This document shows positions 23,706 through 32,467 of a stretch of 39,662 nucleotides of DNA, one piece after another (position 1 is the stretch's first letter; each line of letters starts with the position of its first letter). Source of the stretch: Myxococcales bacterium (GTDB lineage Bacteria; Myxococcota_A; Polyangia; Polyangiales; Polyangiaceae). The notes below the pieces were generated by a model that was not told the origin of the DNA, did no database searches, and saw only the letters and a list, made by a program, of their open reading frames with translations. Location of the stretch: positions 1-39,662 of the forward strand of contig JANXMC010000533.1 of the NCBI GenBank assembly GCA_025354825.1, written 5' to 3'. The translations under genes and the position numbers were made by a program.

Positions 23706-24925
23706 CGAAGTGCCGTTCGCGTTCCGCCCACGAAGCCGAGCGCCTCGAGGCGCTCGCGCGCTTCACCGTATTTGCCAATCGCGACTGTGGTGCCGGTCGC
23801 GACGTGGACGGCGCTCAGAGACTCCGAGCCGTCGGCCGCCTCGTGGGCGGTCATCGCCCAGACGCCGTCGTTTGCCATCGCGCGAAGCGACTCGAGCTCC
23901 ATCGTTTGCGCGGGGGCGAACAGCCGCGCGCCGCGGGGCAATGTCGAGCCGCGGCCGCCACTTCGCGTCGCCCACGCGAGCCCCGTACCCTCGAGCGCAA
24001 ACGGCACCGCCGCCTCGTCGCGCGTCGCCATTACGCGCGTGCGAAGTCCCGTGGCGAGGTCGACGCGCTCGACGACCCAGAGCGTCGCGTCGTGTGCGTC
24101 AAGGTTGCTCATCACGAGGGAGCGCGCCTGCCCATCGAGCGTGAAATCGCGCGCGAACGGCGGTACCGCCGCAACGACTCTCGAGCGCGCCGTGGCGCGG
24201 TCGATGGCCACGATTTCGGCAACGCCGGGCCCCACGCGGTAAACGACGAGCTCGCCGTCGAGCTCACCGGCGATGTGCAGCGCATAGCCCGACCACGTGT
24301 AGACCGCACGTATCGAAGCGGACGCGCGATCGACCGCATCGACGGACAGGTTGTCGACGCGCAAACGCCCAGCGCGCCCATCCCCGGTGGACACGTCAAC
24401 CCCGGCGACCCCGCGTTCGACGTAAATGGCCCCATCGAGCGACGCGAGGGGGCGGCTCGCGTGGACGATGCCGTCTGCGAGGCGCGTGACGCCGTGCGCT
24501 TCGTCGGCGCCGTAGAGGACCGCCGCGAAATCGGTCTCGCGCGCGCGCGGCCCACGGGGCGCCGTGCCGTCGGCCACGACGACCACGGCGCGTGCGCCGG
24601 GCACAACGTCGCCGCGGGCGACGCCTTCGCGCGGGAGAGCGATCGTCCCGAGTGGGGTCGACGTTGCGGAGGACGAAGGCCGCGACGACGTGTCGATGCG
24701 CTCGAAGCGGATCTCCACCGACGTCGCATCGATCGACCGAGGCGTCGCGAGGACGGCGACCTCGGTAACCGGCAGCGCTTCGGGCGCGGCGGCGCGCGAC
24801 GAAGGCTCGCCGTAGGGCAACGCGGCCAGCAGCGCGCCCGCAGCCACCGCGGTTGCGACGAGGGCCAGCCCACGACGGAGGCGTCGCGTTTGCGTGGCGC
24901 TGCGATCTCGAACGGGCTCGGGCAT
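23702..24925 (-). CDS. Exported beta-propeller-like protein, unknown function
   Basis: The 407-aa protein has a basic N-terminus and one hydrophobic helix (about 18-38), serving either as signal or as anchor. The rest is beta-rich with repeated blade-like pieces (DGELVVYRVGPGV, ARSLVMSNLDAHDATLWVVE, GVWAMTAHEAADGSESL), consistent with a TolB/WD-like propeller. No catalytic residues are seen. It overlaps the transglycosylase-like gene by 4 bp and lies 76 nt downstream of the sigma-factor gene, so all three may share a transcript. Confidence 0.75.
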   Translation of the reverse strand: MPEPVRDRSATQTRRLRRGLALVATAVAAGALLAALPYGEPSSRAAAPEALPVTEVAVLATPRSIDATSVEIRFERIDTSSRPSSSATSTPLGTIALPREGVARGDVVPGARAVVVVADGTAPRGPRARETDFAAVLYGADEAHGVTRLADGIVHASRPLASLDGAIYVERGVAGVDVSTGDGRAGRLRVDNLSVDAVDRASASIRAVYTWSGYALHIAGELDGELVVYRVGPGVAEIVAIDRATARSRVVAAVPPFARDFTLDGQARSLVMSNLDAHDATLWVVERVDLATGLRTRVMATRDEAAVPFALEGTGLAWATRSGGRGSTLPRGARLFAPAQTMELESLRAMANDGVWAMTAHEAADGSESLSAVHVATGTTVAIGKYGEARERLEALGFVGGTRTALR

Positions 24926-25001
24926 GGCGAAGACTCGGGGGGCGAGCGCGGGGTGCGCTCCAAGTATTCCCCCGCCCGCGCCATCGCGCGAGGGGTCCCG
25001 C

Positions 25002-25709
25002 TCAGGCCGCGGCGCTAAGGTGCTTCAAGTCACGGGCGAGCGACTGCACGGCGCGCGCGTGAAGACGGCTCCCCCACGACTTCGACAGCCCCAGCGAGCG
25101 CGATGCCTCGTCGAGCGTCACGTCGCCCATGTAGTAGCGCTCGAGGAGCGTGCGCTCCACCTCGGGGAGCTGCTTCATCGCCGCACGAACGGCGGCCCAC
25201 ATCTCGGCGCGCGAGAGCTGCTCCTCGGGCGAGTCGCTGTCCTCCGTGCTCTGGCCGTCCACCGACCGCGAGCCGGCGATGCGGAGGCTCATCATCGAGG
25301 CGAGCGCCGTGAGGTACTCGGTGAGGTCCTCTTCGGCCTTCAGCGCGCCCGGTGTGATCGAGCCGTCGGTGCTCGTGGCCTGGGCGGCCTCGGCGCTGCT
25401 CGCCGCAGCCGCCTCGGCGCGGAAGCGCTCGAAGGCGCGCCGCGGCAGGACGCCGTGCTTGCGGACGCCGTCCAGGATCGCGCCGCGGACGCGGAGCGAG
25501 GCCCACGCGCGAAACGGGATGCCGTGGCCGTCGTCGAAGCTGCGCGACGCGCGAAGGAGCGCCTCGCGCGCGAACGACGTGAGGTCTTCGAGAGGGAGCG
25601 AGAGACCGAGCTGCCGGCGTGCGCGTCGCGCAATGCCGTCGGCGAAGGGGAGCTCGGCGTGGAAGCGGGCGAGGGTCGTGGGCGAGTCGACGTTCGTGAC
25701 GGAGGGCAT
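25002..25709 (-). CDS. Sigma-70 family factor, FliA/WhiG-like
   Basis: The 235-aa product contains region 2 (LPLEDLTSFAREALLRASRSFDD then PFRAWASLRVRGAILDGVRK) and region 4 (LPEVERTLLERYYMGDVTLDEASRSLGLSKSWGSRLHARA, helix-turn-helix). These are separated by a low-complexity Ala/Ser linker, with a weak region 3. It resembles the FliA/WhiG/SigF branch. The ATG at 25709 has GGAGGG at 5 nt; the track start is a TTG six codons earlier. No anti-sigma gene is visible beside it. The upstream DNA holds a nested palindrome and a GTCGATAA element that could mark autoregulation. Confidence 0.9.
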   Translation of the reverse strand: MPSVTNVDSPTTLARFHAELPFADGIARRARRQLGLSLPLEDLTSFAREALLRASRSFDDGHGIPFRAWASLRVRGAILDGVRKHGVLPRRAFERFRAEAAAASSAEAAQATSTDGSITPGALKAEEDLTEYLTALASMMSLRIAGSRSVDGQSTEDSDSPEEQLSRAEMWAAVRAAMKQLPEVERTLLERYYMGDVTLDEASRSLGLSKSWGSRLHARAVQSLARDLKHLSAAA

Positions 25710-25779
25710 GTGAACCCTCCATCGCAATGGGCGTGCCGCCTGTGAATTTGCCGACGTTCGGCCAATTGTCGCGGGAAAA

Positions 25780-25831
25780 CCCTTATCGACAGCGCGTTTC
25801 GCCCGCGAACGAAACAGTGTTTCGAAACGCG
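25780..25831 (-). promoter_or_regulatory. Nested palindromes and a FliA-like -10 upstream of the sigma-factor gene
   Basis: CGCGTTTCG (25793-25801) and CGAAACGCG (25823-25831) are a perfect inverted repeat. Inside lies CGAAACAGTGTTTCG (25810-25824) and the perfect 10-bp palindrome GTTTCGAAAC (25819-25828). Next to it, on the minus strand, GTCGATAA (7 of 8 to the FliA -10 GCCGATAA) is at 25791-25784. It lies 70-120 nt upstream of the sigma-gene ATG. Confidence 0.5.
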
Positions 25832-25870
25832 TTATGCCGCGCGCGATTCGATAGCCCGGGCGGCGTGCCC

Positions 25871-27148
25871 TCAGCCGACGATCTCGGCGACCGCTTCGAC
25901 GAGGCGGTCGATGTCCCCCGTCGTGTTGAAGATGTGCGGGCTCGCGCGAACCGTCCCATCGAGCTTCGCGCGCGCGTGGAGCACGTGGGTGCAGTGGAAG
26001 CCGCCCGACACGCAGATGCCGAACATGTCGGAAAGGGCGCGGGCGACGTTCTCTTGGGTCATGGCCGGGGCGTCGACCACGAAGGTCGCGAGCGCAATGC
26101 GGCGCGACGCGGGAACGTCGCCCGCGAGGATGCGCACGCCCGAAATCGTGCCGAGGCCGCGGAGCAGGTAGTCGGTCATCTGTACGTCGTGCGCGCGAAT
26201 CGCCGTCATGCCGATCTTGCGCATGAAGCGCACCGCGGCGCCGAAGCCGATGGTCGCCTCGATGGCCGGCGTGCCGGCCTCGAAGCGGAATGGCGGGTCG
26301 CGCAGCACCAGCTCGCCGATCCCCAAGTCACCGTTCACGGCCACCATGCCGCCGCCGACTTGGTACAGCCCGAACTTCGCCATGCGCTCTCGCTTGGCGA
26401 AGAGCACTCCGACGCCGCTCGGCCCGAAGGCCTTGTGGGAGCTCGCCGCGTAGAAGTCGACGTCGAGCTTTTTCACATCGACGGGCAGGTGACTCAGCGA
26501 CTGCGCGCCGTCCAGAAGCACGGGAATGCCGCGGCGCCGCGCGATGGCGACGATCTCCTCGACCGGCGCGATGACGCCGGTGACGTTCGAGACGTGCCCC
26601 ACGGAGATGAGCTTCGTGCGCGGCGTGATGAGGCTCTCGATCATCTCCCAGCGGGGCACACCGTCGCCGTCGATGGGGATCGGCACGGGCGCCGCGCGAA
26701 CGCGCCACGGAAGCCAGTTCGCGTGGTGCTCGCTCGCGGGGAATACGACCTCGTCGTCCGCCGTGAGCGCGAGGGCGTGGGCGACCAGGTTGATGGCCTC
26801 GGTGGCGCCGCGCACGAACACGAGCTCGTCGGGGGCGGCGTTGAGCAGCCCCGCGACCTCCAGCCGTGCGGCGTCGTAAAGCTGCGTCGCCTCGTCGCCC
26901 AAGCCGTGGACACCGCGGTGCACATTGGCTGTGCACGACGCGTAGTAGTGCGACACGGCGTCGATGACGACGCGCGGCTTCGGTGTGGTCGACGCGCTGT
27001 CGAGGAAGACGAGCCCGTGCCCCGAAAGCTCGCGCGAGAGGAGAGGGAACTCGGGCCGCAGCGACTCGGCGAGATGGTTCAAGCTCGTCGTGCTGGCGCT
27101 TGCTGGGTTGCCGTTCGTCGGGCCCGTCGTCGTGGTCGTGGTCGTCAC
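25871..27148 (-). CDS. SufS/CsdA-like cysteine desulfurase with altered Cys loop
   Basis: The 425-aa PLP enzyme follows SufS closely: SEHHANWLPW (His for PLP stacking), LLDGAQS, SSHKAFGPSGVGVLF with PLP-binding Lys239, FEAGTPAIE, and a C-terminal VRASPHIFNTTGDIDRL with the carboxylate Arg. The persulfide Cys386 is present, but the loop reads VSGGFHCTHVLH where SufS has RTGHHCAQP. The loop Arg (R359 in E. coli SufS) is therefore Ser. A Thr-rich N-terminus precedes it. The GTG start lies in a 4-bp overlap with the PaaK-like gene; no SufE or SufBCD genes are nearby. Function could be sulfur delivery or a different beta-elimination. Confidence 0.9.
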   Translation of the reverse strand: MTTTTTTTGPTNGNPASASTTSLNHLAESLRPEFPLLSRELSGHGLVFLDSASTTPKPRVVIDAVSHYYASCTANVHRGVHGLGDEATQLYDAARLEVAGLLNAAPDELVFVRGATEAINLVAHALALTADDEVVFPASEHHANWLPWRVRAAPVPIPIDGDGVPRWEMIESLITPRTKLISVGHVSNVTGVIAPVEEIVAIARRRGIPVLLDGAQSLSHLPVDVKKLDVDFYAASSHKAFGPSGVGVLFAKRERMAKFGLYQVGGGMVAVNGDLGIGELVLRDPPFRFEAGTPAIEATIGFGAAVRFMRKIGMTAIRAHDVQMTDYLLRGLGTISGVRILAGDVPASRRIALATFVVDAPAMTQENVARALSDMFGICVSGGFHCTHVLHARAKLDGTVRASPHIFNTTGDIDRLVEAVAEIVG

Positions 27149-28518
27149 AGGCCTACCTCACCGATTTCGAATGTGGCCGCGTAGTCGAGAGGGAATGCGC
27201 GCCGCGCGATGCGCACCTTGCCGCTCGCCTCGGCGGCGAGAGCACTAACCGTTCGCACGTCCACGGCGAGGCCGGCGAGGAGCACGGTGAGGGCGGCGCG
27301 CACGTCGCGCACCACACGCTCAGCGTCGATGGAACCTCCGCTGTCGTCGCAAACGACGTCGACATCGACCTGCTCGGGCGTGCGCTGGTTTGCCTGAAAA
27401 AGCGCGACGCCGTCGACGTCGGCGAGCGCGCGGTCGAGCGCCCCCGCCGTGACGAGCGCCCCGTCGCCGCGGACGATGGCGTCGTCGACGCGCCCTTCGA
27501 GCGACACGAGCGCCGCCACATCGGACGGCCCACGTGGCGCGTCGCGCTCGACCTGCACGAGATCGCCCACGACGTAGCGCACGAGGGGCTGCGCCTCGCG
27601 ATCGAGCGTGGTCACGACGACGAGCGCCACGTTGGCGGCACCGGGGGTTGCGACCTTGACGGGGAGAAGCTCGACGTGCGTCGTGAACGGCGCGTCGAAA
27701 GGTGCATGATACAACCTTCCGTCCTCGCCTTGGACGAACAGCGTACCAACCTCGCGCGCGCTGTAGACCTGCAGCACGGGCACGGACGACACGGCCTTGA
27801 TCGCGCGCAACGCCGCGGCGGTCGTCGTCGCGTGGGTCAGCGCGATGAAGCCGCGCACGTCGAGCGTTTGCCCTTGGCGCGCCGCATACCGCGCGAGGAC
27901 GGCGAGATGCATGGGGTCGGCGATGAGGCCCACCGTCGCATGGCGCGATAGCTCGGCGATCATGCGCGCCATCTCCGCGGGCTTCCAGTAGGTCGGATCG
28001 GGGCGCTGGCTCAGCGCGAGGACCGACCCCGTAAGCCGCTCTTCATAGGCGAGGTCCCCCGCGTTGCAGCTGCGCGTTCCCGTGGCAGGCATCGCGAGCA
28101 CGGCGAGCCGCGGCGACGCGCCCACCTCGCTGCCGAGCGCCCGCGCCACGACGGCGTTGGTGCGAAGCGCCCGCGCCTCTTGCCGCGCCCACCACCCCGC
28201 ATCGTGCAGCACGCGCGCGCGCTCGCCCGTCGACCCGGCCGTCTCGACGATCTCGATCGCACCCGACGCGAGGTCGGCCTTGAGGTCGCGCCCCGCCGGC
28301 ACCCACTGCTTTGGCAGCGTCGCGCGGATGTCTTTCTTGTGGAGCAGCGGGAGCGACGCGAGGGCCTTCGCCAAGCTGCCTTCGGTGGCGAGCCGCGCCC
28401 CGCGCTTTACGTAAAAAGGAATCTCACGGAGCGCGCGTTCAATGGATACTCGAACGTTGGACCGAACTTCGCGCGCGTGCCCATCGTCGGCTGCGACCAC
28501 TTGGACCCCTGCGACCAT
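27145..28518 (-). CDS. PaaK-like adenylate-forming enzyme
   Basis: The 457-aa protein resembles phenylacetate-CoA ligase/CapK adenylate-forming enzymes. The P-loop-like ETAGSTGER (about 92) stands where TSGTTG-P is usual. YSAREVGTLF (about 255) matches the A5 region, GRVDDAIVRGDG the hinge, and SGKVRIARR near the C-terminus has the conserved A10 Lys. Such enzymes activate carboxylates with ATP and pass them to CoA or a carrier. The substrate is unknown. It overlaps the SufS-like gene by 4 bp, so the pair probably works in one pathway, perhaps making a thioester or thioacid (inference). The start at 28518 fits the upstream stop-free stretch. Confidence 0.82.
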   Translation of the reverse strand: MVAGVQVVAADDGHAREVRSNVRVSIERALREIPFYVKRGARLATEGSLAKALASLPLLHKKDIRATLPKQWVPAGRDLKADLASGAIEIVETAGSTGERARVLHDAGWWARQEARALRTNAVVARALGSEVGASPRLAVLAMPATGTRSCNAGDLAYEERLTGSVLALSQRPDPTYWKPAEMARMIAELSRHATVGLIADPMHLAVLARYAARQGQTLDVRGFIALTHATTTAAALRAIKAVSSVPVLQVYSAREVGTLFVQGEDGRLYHAPFDAPFTTHVELLPVKVATPGAANVALVVVTTLDREAQPLVRYVVGDLVQVERDAPRGPSDVAALVSLEGRVDDAIVRGDGALVTAGALDRALADVDGVALFQANQRTPEQVDVDVVCDDSGGSIDAERVVRDVRAALTVLLAGLAVDVRTVSALAAEASGKVRIARRAFPLDYAATFEIGEVGL

Positions 28519-28545
28519 CGCTGCGCGATAGCATGAGTGGGGCCC

Positions 28546-29931
28546 TTAGTTCGATGTGCCAATCGTCCCGAGCGCGCGACCCAGCGCCGCGTCGTAAATA
28601 TGAATCACCCGTGACTCGGGGACATAAACTCGGCTCGCCGTAACCGTCATTGCGTCGACGGTGGTTTTGGGCATTCCGACGTCCCAAAGGCGATTGCCGG
28701 ACTTTGCGTCGAACGCTGCGACGTGCGCGTCGCCCTTGACGGTCTCGTAGCTCACCATCACGCGCCCACCTACGAGATCGCCCACCTTCGGCGGCCCTTC
28801 GGCGAGCCCGAGGGTGTCGGCCGCGACCGGGACGCTCCACCTCGGCTTCTTCGTTTTCGGGTCGAAGCCGGCGAGCATCGGTGTCCGCGTTCCCGGCGAC
28901 TTTGTCCCGAATGCTACGCCGTCGTCGCCTTCGACGAGGCCGTTCTGTGTGTCGAAGCCAGGTACCGTGGGGACAGCCCTCTTCGGAGTGCAACGCGCTT
29001 TCAAACTAGGATTTCGAAAGTGCATTTCGCAATCGAAGTTATCGGGGAAGGGGAGCTTGACCGGCATCCACGCGGGCTCCTTCGCGGGCTTCAGGGAAGC
29101 TGTCCTTCCGTCATACGAGACATCCTTCTTGTCGCTCATCTTCAGCCATGCGTCGCCGCTCGGGCCGGGCGCGGCGAAGATGTGCTCGACGCGATCGGAG
29201 AGCTTTTCGCTCTTCCGTTCCGTGCCGGTCGCGACGTCGTAGACCCTGAGGTTCGCCCGCGAGTCGGCAATGAAGACGTTGCGCCCCGCGACGGCGTAGT
29301 GCACCGAGGTTTCGGCGCCGACGTCTCCGATGGGGCCGACGCTCCAGAGCAGCTCGAACGTCGCGCCGTCGAAGGCCCCGACGAAGAGGCGCGACTTGCT
29401 GTTCACGTAGTCGTAGGTCGTGTAGCGCCCGATGAGATCCTCGACGCCATCGCCGTTCACCTGCGTCAGAACGGGAGGCTCGCTGTACCCCTCCATCATG
29501 ATCTTGTTGCTCGCCGCTTCGAGCGGGTTGCTCACGAGGGACTGCGCCGTCTTCCCGCTGGCGATGCGCGCACGGCTCGCGCTGGTGACGATCGACGTCA
29601 CGCTGCCAATGCCTGCGAAGAGCATGATCGGGATCACGTAGAGCGCGACCATCCACCCTTTGAAGCCGCTCGCGGGGGGCTGATACGCGATCCGCGGCAC
29701 GCTCCCGTTCGCGTAGGCGCCGCCCGGGCCGCGCGCGTTGGGCCCAGCGCCGAACGCCGTGACGATCACCTGCCCGGGCTGCAGCTGCGGCGGACCGAAG
29801 CCCGGCGCGCCCTGGCGGGGCGCATCGAAGCGAGTGCCGCAAAACTGGCAAACGACGAAGGGGGTGCCCGCCGGTACGACGAGATGCGCGCCGCAGTGAG
29901 CGCACTTGGGAGCAGTGAGCGAGGTCGCCAT
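28546..29931 (-). CDS. Zinc-ribbon membrane protein with PQQ-like propeller domain
   Basis: The 461-aa protein starts with a zinc ribbon (CAHCG at about 10, CQFCG at about 28). A Pro/Gly-rich stretch, one membrane helix (about 93-113, WMVALYVIPIMLFAGIGSV) and a long beta-rich domain follow. That domain contains blade signatures such as FVGAFDGATFELLWSVG, ADSRANLRVYDVATGT and FDAKSGNRLWDVG, as in PQQ/outer-membrane BamB-like propellers. The topology puts the ribbon in the cytoplasm and the propeller outside. Exact function is unknown. Divergent from the gene at 29999; the PaaK-like gene begins 27 nt past the stop. Confidence 0.85.
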   Translation of the reverse strand: MATSLTAPKCAHCGAHLVVPAGTPFVVCQFCGTRFDAPRQGAPGFGPPQLQPGQVIVTAFGAGPNARGPGGAYANGSVPRIAYQPPASGFKGWMVALYVIPIMLFAGIGSVTSIVTSASRARIASGKTAQSLVSNPLEAASNKIMMEGYSEPPVLTQVNGDGVEDLIGRYTTYDYVNSKSRLFVGAFDGATFELLWSVGPIGDVGAETSVHYAVAGRNVFIADSRANLRVYDVATGTERKSEKLSDRVEHIFAAPGPSGDAWLKMSDKKDVSYDGRTASLKPAKEPAWMPVKLPFPDNFDCEMHFRNPSLKARCTPKRAVPTVPGFDTQNGLVEGDDGVAFGTKSPGTRTPMLAGFDPKTKKPRWSVPVAADTLGLAEGPPKVGDLVGGRVMVSYETVKGDAHVAAFDAKSGNRLWDVGMPKTTVDAMTVTASRVYVPESRVIHIYDAALGRALGTIGTSN

Positions 29932-29998
29932 GGAGCCCTAAGCGTACGCCGATACGTGGGATCCGCGCCCGTGCGGCGACGTCGTCCACGCTGAGGGC

Positions 29999-30391
29999 TT
30001 GACGGGTGGACGTTTGGCACGTCGGCCCCCCAGATCTTCCCTCTCTCCCGCGACGACGACCTCCCGTTTCCACGTCACAGCCCTGGACGTCGGCGATGCA
30101 TTTTCCGAGCTCCACACGACCGTGGCGCGGCTCCCCTCGTACGACGGCGTGCGCCTCGCCATCGATTGCCCTGATCGCTACCGCGGCGTCGTTCGCGCGG
30201 CCTCGGGCGCACTCGTCGCGGCCGGCGGCGTCGCCAGCACGCTCCCCGAGATCGACCACGTGCTCACCCACGCATGGGCACGGAACATCGGCCATTCAGC
30301 GCCTTCGCGAGGAGGAGGCGTTGCTCGTTTGACGGGCCGCGTCGATGGCGCGTTACGCATCGCCAACCACCTGCGCGTGCGTCTGGCGTGA
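29999..30391 (+). CDS. Small hypothetical protein
   Basis: The 130-aa frame starts at TTG 29999 just after TGAGGG, though a later start is possible. Codons 25-110 have strong G/C third-position preference. The translation (FHVTALDVGDAFSELH, RLAIDCPDRYRGVV, STLPEIDHVL) reads like a compact soluble alpha/beta protein. No family is recognised. It is divergent from the zinc-ribbon gene with a 67-nt gap. The overlapping minus-strand ORF (29111-30295) is a shadow of the propeller gene. Confidence 0.55.
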   Translation: MTGGRLARRPPRSSLSPATTTSRFHVTALDVGDAFSELHTTVARLPSYDGVRLAIDCPDRYRGVVRAASGALVAAGGVASTLPEIDHVLTHAWARNIGHSAPSRGGGVARLTGRVDGALRIANHLRVRLA

Positions 30392-30552
30392 CAGCGCGAT
30401 CCCAGGAGAATTTCCCGCCGGAAGAACCACCCACGCACGCCCCCCTTCGCACCCAATGCCTCAGGAGCGCGCTCTACTGAACGCAAGTTCTTGTGTGGCG
30501 GATGCGCGACACCCCCCGCTTGACCACGGCAAAAGGGCGGGCTACTTCCAAT

Positions 30553-30590
30553 CCTGTTCCCCCCCTCGGGGGGCCGTTTTGGGGGACAGG
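30553..30590 (+). promoter_or_regulatory. Alternative hairpins over the ribosome site of the next gene
   Basis: A short stem CCCCCC/GGGGGG (30560-30573) followed by CCGTTTT is embedded in a larger arm pair, CCTGT(T)CCCCC with GGGGGACAGG (30553-30590). The two structures exclude each other. The 3' arm covers ACAGGGG, the ribosome site 9 nt before the ATG at 30602. Confidence 0.45.
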
Positions 30591-30601
30591 GGTTTGACCG
30601 C

Positions 30602-30874
30602 ATGGGCAGTCGTTTGACCTGGCCACAGATTCGTCGAAGTGAAGAGTTCCGCGGGCGCTGGGTAGCGCTCGACCACTGCACTTACGACGCACGTACCGCG
30701 CAGCCGCTCGAAGGGAGCGTTGTCGATTCGGACGAAGACCTCGTCGAGCTTTGCAACCGGATGCAGCAGAGCGACAACAAGCACTGCGCCATCCTGTTTT
30801 GCGGCGAGTGCGAAGAAGAGCGTGCGCCGATGTCCTCACGGAGGTCGCCGACTCCTCCCCGCGCCTACCACTGA
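30602..30874 (+). CDS. Small protein, DUF5678-like
   Basis: The 90-aa product contains FRGRWVALDHCTYDARTAQP followed by a central SDEDLVELCNRMQQSDNKHC and a beta strand, AILFCGECEE. This F-x-G-x-WVAL / L-x-x-L pattern resembles the DUF5678 family of small soluble proteins with unknown role. The tail after residue 75 is basic and low in complexity. The ATG has a ribosome site inside a hairpin (see the leader feature). It has no same-strand neighbours closer than 200 nt. Confidence 0.6.
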   Translation: MGSRLTWPQIRRSEEFRGRWVALDHCTYDARTAQPLEGSVVDSDEDLVELCNRMQQSDNKHCAILFCGECEEERAPMSSRRSPTPPRAYH

Positions 30875-31039
30875 CCGTCGGCACGAGGCTGCTGCGGCCG
30901 CCTTGGCGTCGGTCGCCATCGCTCCGGCTACAGGAAGCAGGCATCGCTCAGGCTTCCTAGCCACTGCGTCCTCGCTGCGCCTCGTGACGACCGTCACCGC
31001 GAAGCGTGTTTAGAGGGAGGGCGCGAGCGAGGGAGAGGG

Positions 31040-32356
31040 CTATTTTACGATCGGTTTTAGGACGGTTTTGCCGTCTTTGACCGAGACTTCGAAGTCGATG
31101 TTTTTGCCCGCGCCGACCTTGTCGCGGAGCTTTGCCGACGAGTCGCGGAGCGACTTTGCGAGGCCGTCGAACGTGACGGCGGCAGTCGATTCGCCGTTCG
31201 CGCGTTTGGTGTCGACGTACCGCGCGTAGATCTGGCGGACGCGCTCGTCGGGCATTCCGTTCGCGTCGGCGACGCTCGTCGGTGGGCGCGCGACAACGCG
31301 GGCGACGGGGGCGACCGGGCGTGAGGCTGCCGGTGGCGGCGCGGCGGTGGACGCGACTGCCTGCGGCGGGGCGGCCGGCGTCGGCGGCGATGCGAAGGGC
31401 GACGGCGGGCGGACGATGGCGGGGACGCTCGGTGCGGGGGCGGGCGCGCTCGCCGACGCGGCCGGTGCCGACAGGGGCGGACGCGGCGTCATTGCGGGGC
31501 CGTTCGGCCCAAGGGCGGCGGGGCGCGTGATGACGATACGCTTCACCGGCGCGCGCTCGATTCCCGGCGAGGACGGCGCGGGCGGGCGCGGGGCGCTCGC
31601 CGGCGACGGGCCGAAGTGCGGCTCGTCGATGCTCGCGAACGACGCGCGCGCGGCCGGTGCGGGCTGTGGGTTGGCTGCCGAAGGCTGGGCAGGCGACGCT
31701 GCGGGCGCGCTCGCCGCGGCCGTCGGAACGGGCGGTTTCATCGCGCGCGGCGGCAGCGGCGGCGCGAGGGCGCGGGCTCCGGCGGGTGCGGGTGCGGGCG
31801 GCGGCTGCGCGGGTGACGGTGCGGGCGCGCGCTCAACCGACTTCATGACCATCGGCGCCGTCGCCTCGGCAAACGCGTCGTCGAGCGACAGATCGAGATC
31901 GAAGCCGTCGGTCAGCTCGAAGATCCCGCCCGCCTCTTTCTTCGCCGTCGTCTGCTGAAGGGCGTCGCGTGCGGCTTCGGCCTGTTGCGCGGCCTCGGGG
32001 TTCGCGCGCGCGGCCTCGTTCGCCGCGACCATCGCCTCCGGAGGATCGGATCCGAAGCGCGCTTTCGCACGGCGCACGTCGCGCTTGTACGTCCCGTTCT
32101 CGATCTGCCGGCAGATGCGCAGCCAGTAGGTTTGGTACGTGTTGTACCGCTGAATGACGACTTGAAATCGGAAGCGGAGACCCGTGTTGCGGATTTGCGT
32201 TTTGCGCAAAATCTCGAGGCGTCGATCGAAGTCTTTTCGAACGACCTGCGGCTCCATCTTCTCGATACCGGTGAAATACTGGTCGTACAGCGACCGGAGT
32301 CGCTCGAGCCGGAGCTCGACCTCGCTCACCGCGCTTTCGACTTCACCGGCCTGCAA
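31040..32356 (-). CDS. MXAN_5187-like protein with long Pro/Ala linker
   Basis: The 438-aa protein has an N-terminal helical domain (about 1-125) that includes VELRLERLRSLYDQYFTGIE and RFQVVIQRYNTYQTYWLRIC. A central Pro/Ala/Ser linker of about 190 residues follows (160-350). The C-terminal domain (about 365-438) contains VRQIYARYVDTKRANGES, a layout I associate with the MXAN_5187 family of Myxococcota. The role is unknown, and the linker suggests a tethered or scaffold protein. The TTG start (GGGGA at about 6 nt) fits the track. There is no signal peptide, so it is cytosolic. Confidence 0.8.
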   Translation of the reverse strand: MQAGEVESAVSEVELRLERLRSLYDQYFTGIEKMEPQVVRKDFDRRLEILRKTQIRNTGLRFRFQVVIQRYNTYQTYWLRICRQIENGTYKRDVRRAKARFGSDPPEAMVAANEAARANPEAAQQAEAARDALQQTTAKKEAGGIFELTDGFDLDLSLDDAFAEATAPMVMKSVERAPAPSPAQPPPAPAPAGARALAPPLPPRAMKPPVPTAAASAPAASPAQPSAANPQPAPAARASFASIDEPHFGPSPASAPRPPAPSSPGIERAPVKRIVITRPAALGPNGPAMTPRPPLSAPAASASAPAPAPSVPAIVRPPSPFASPPTPAAPPQAVASTAAPPPAASRPVAPVARVVARPPTSVADANGMPDERVRQIYARYVDTKRANGESTAAVTFDGLAKSLRDSSAKLRDKVGAGKNIDFEVSVKDGKTVLKPIVK

Positions 32357-32467
32357 TCGCGTTCCCCTCGCTGTCGCCGAACCACGATCCGCGTGCTCGT
32401 TCCGAACCGTGCCTCACGCATCACGCTCAGCACGCGCCGACGATCATGCAGCCGATCGCTCTCGCTG

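Noticed and set aside
30932-30958. AGGAAGC/GCTTCCT hairpin as a terminator
   Set aside because: 13-nt loop and no T-run; could be chance in GC-rich DNA.
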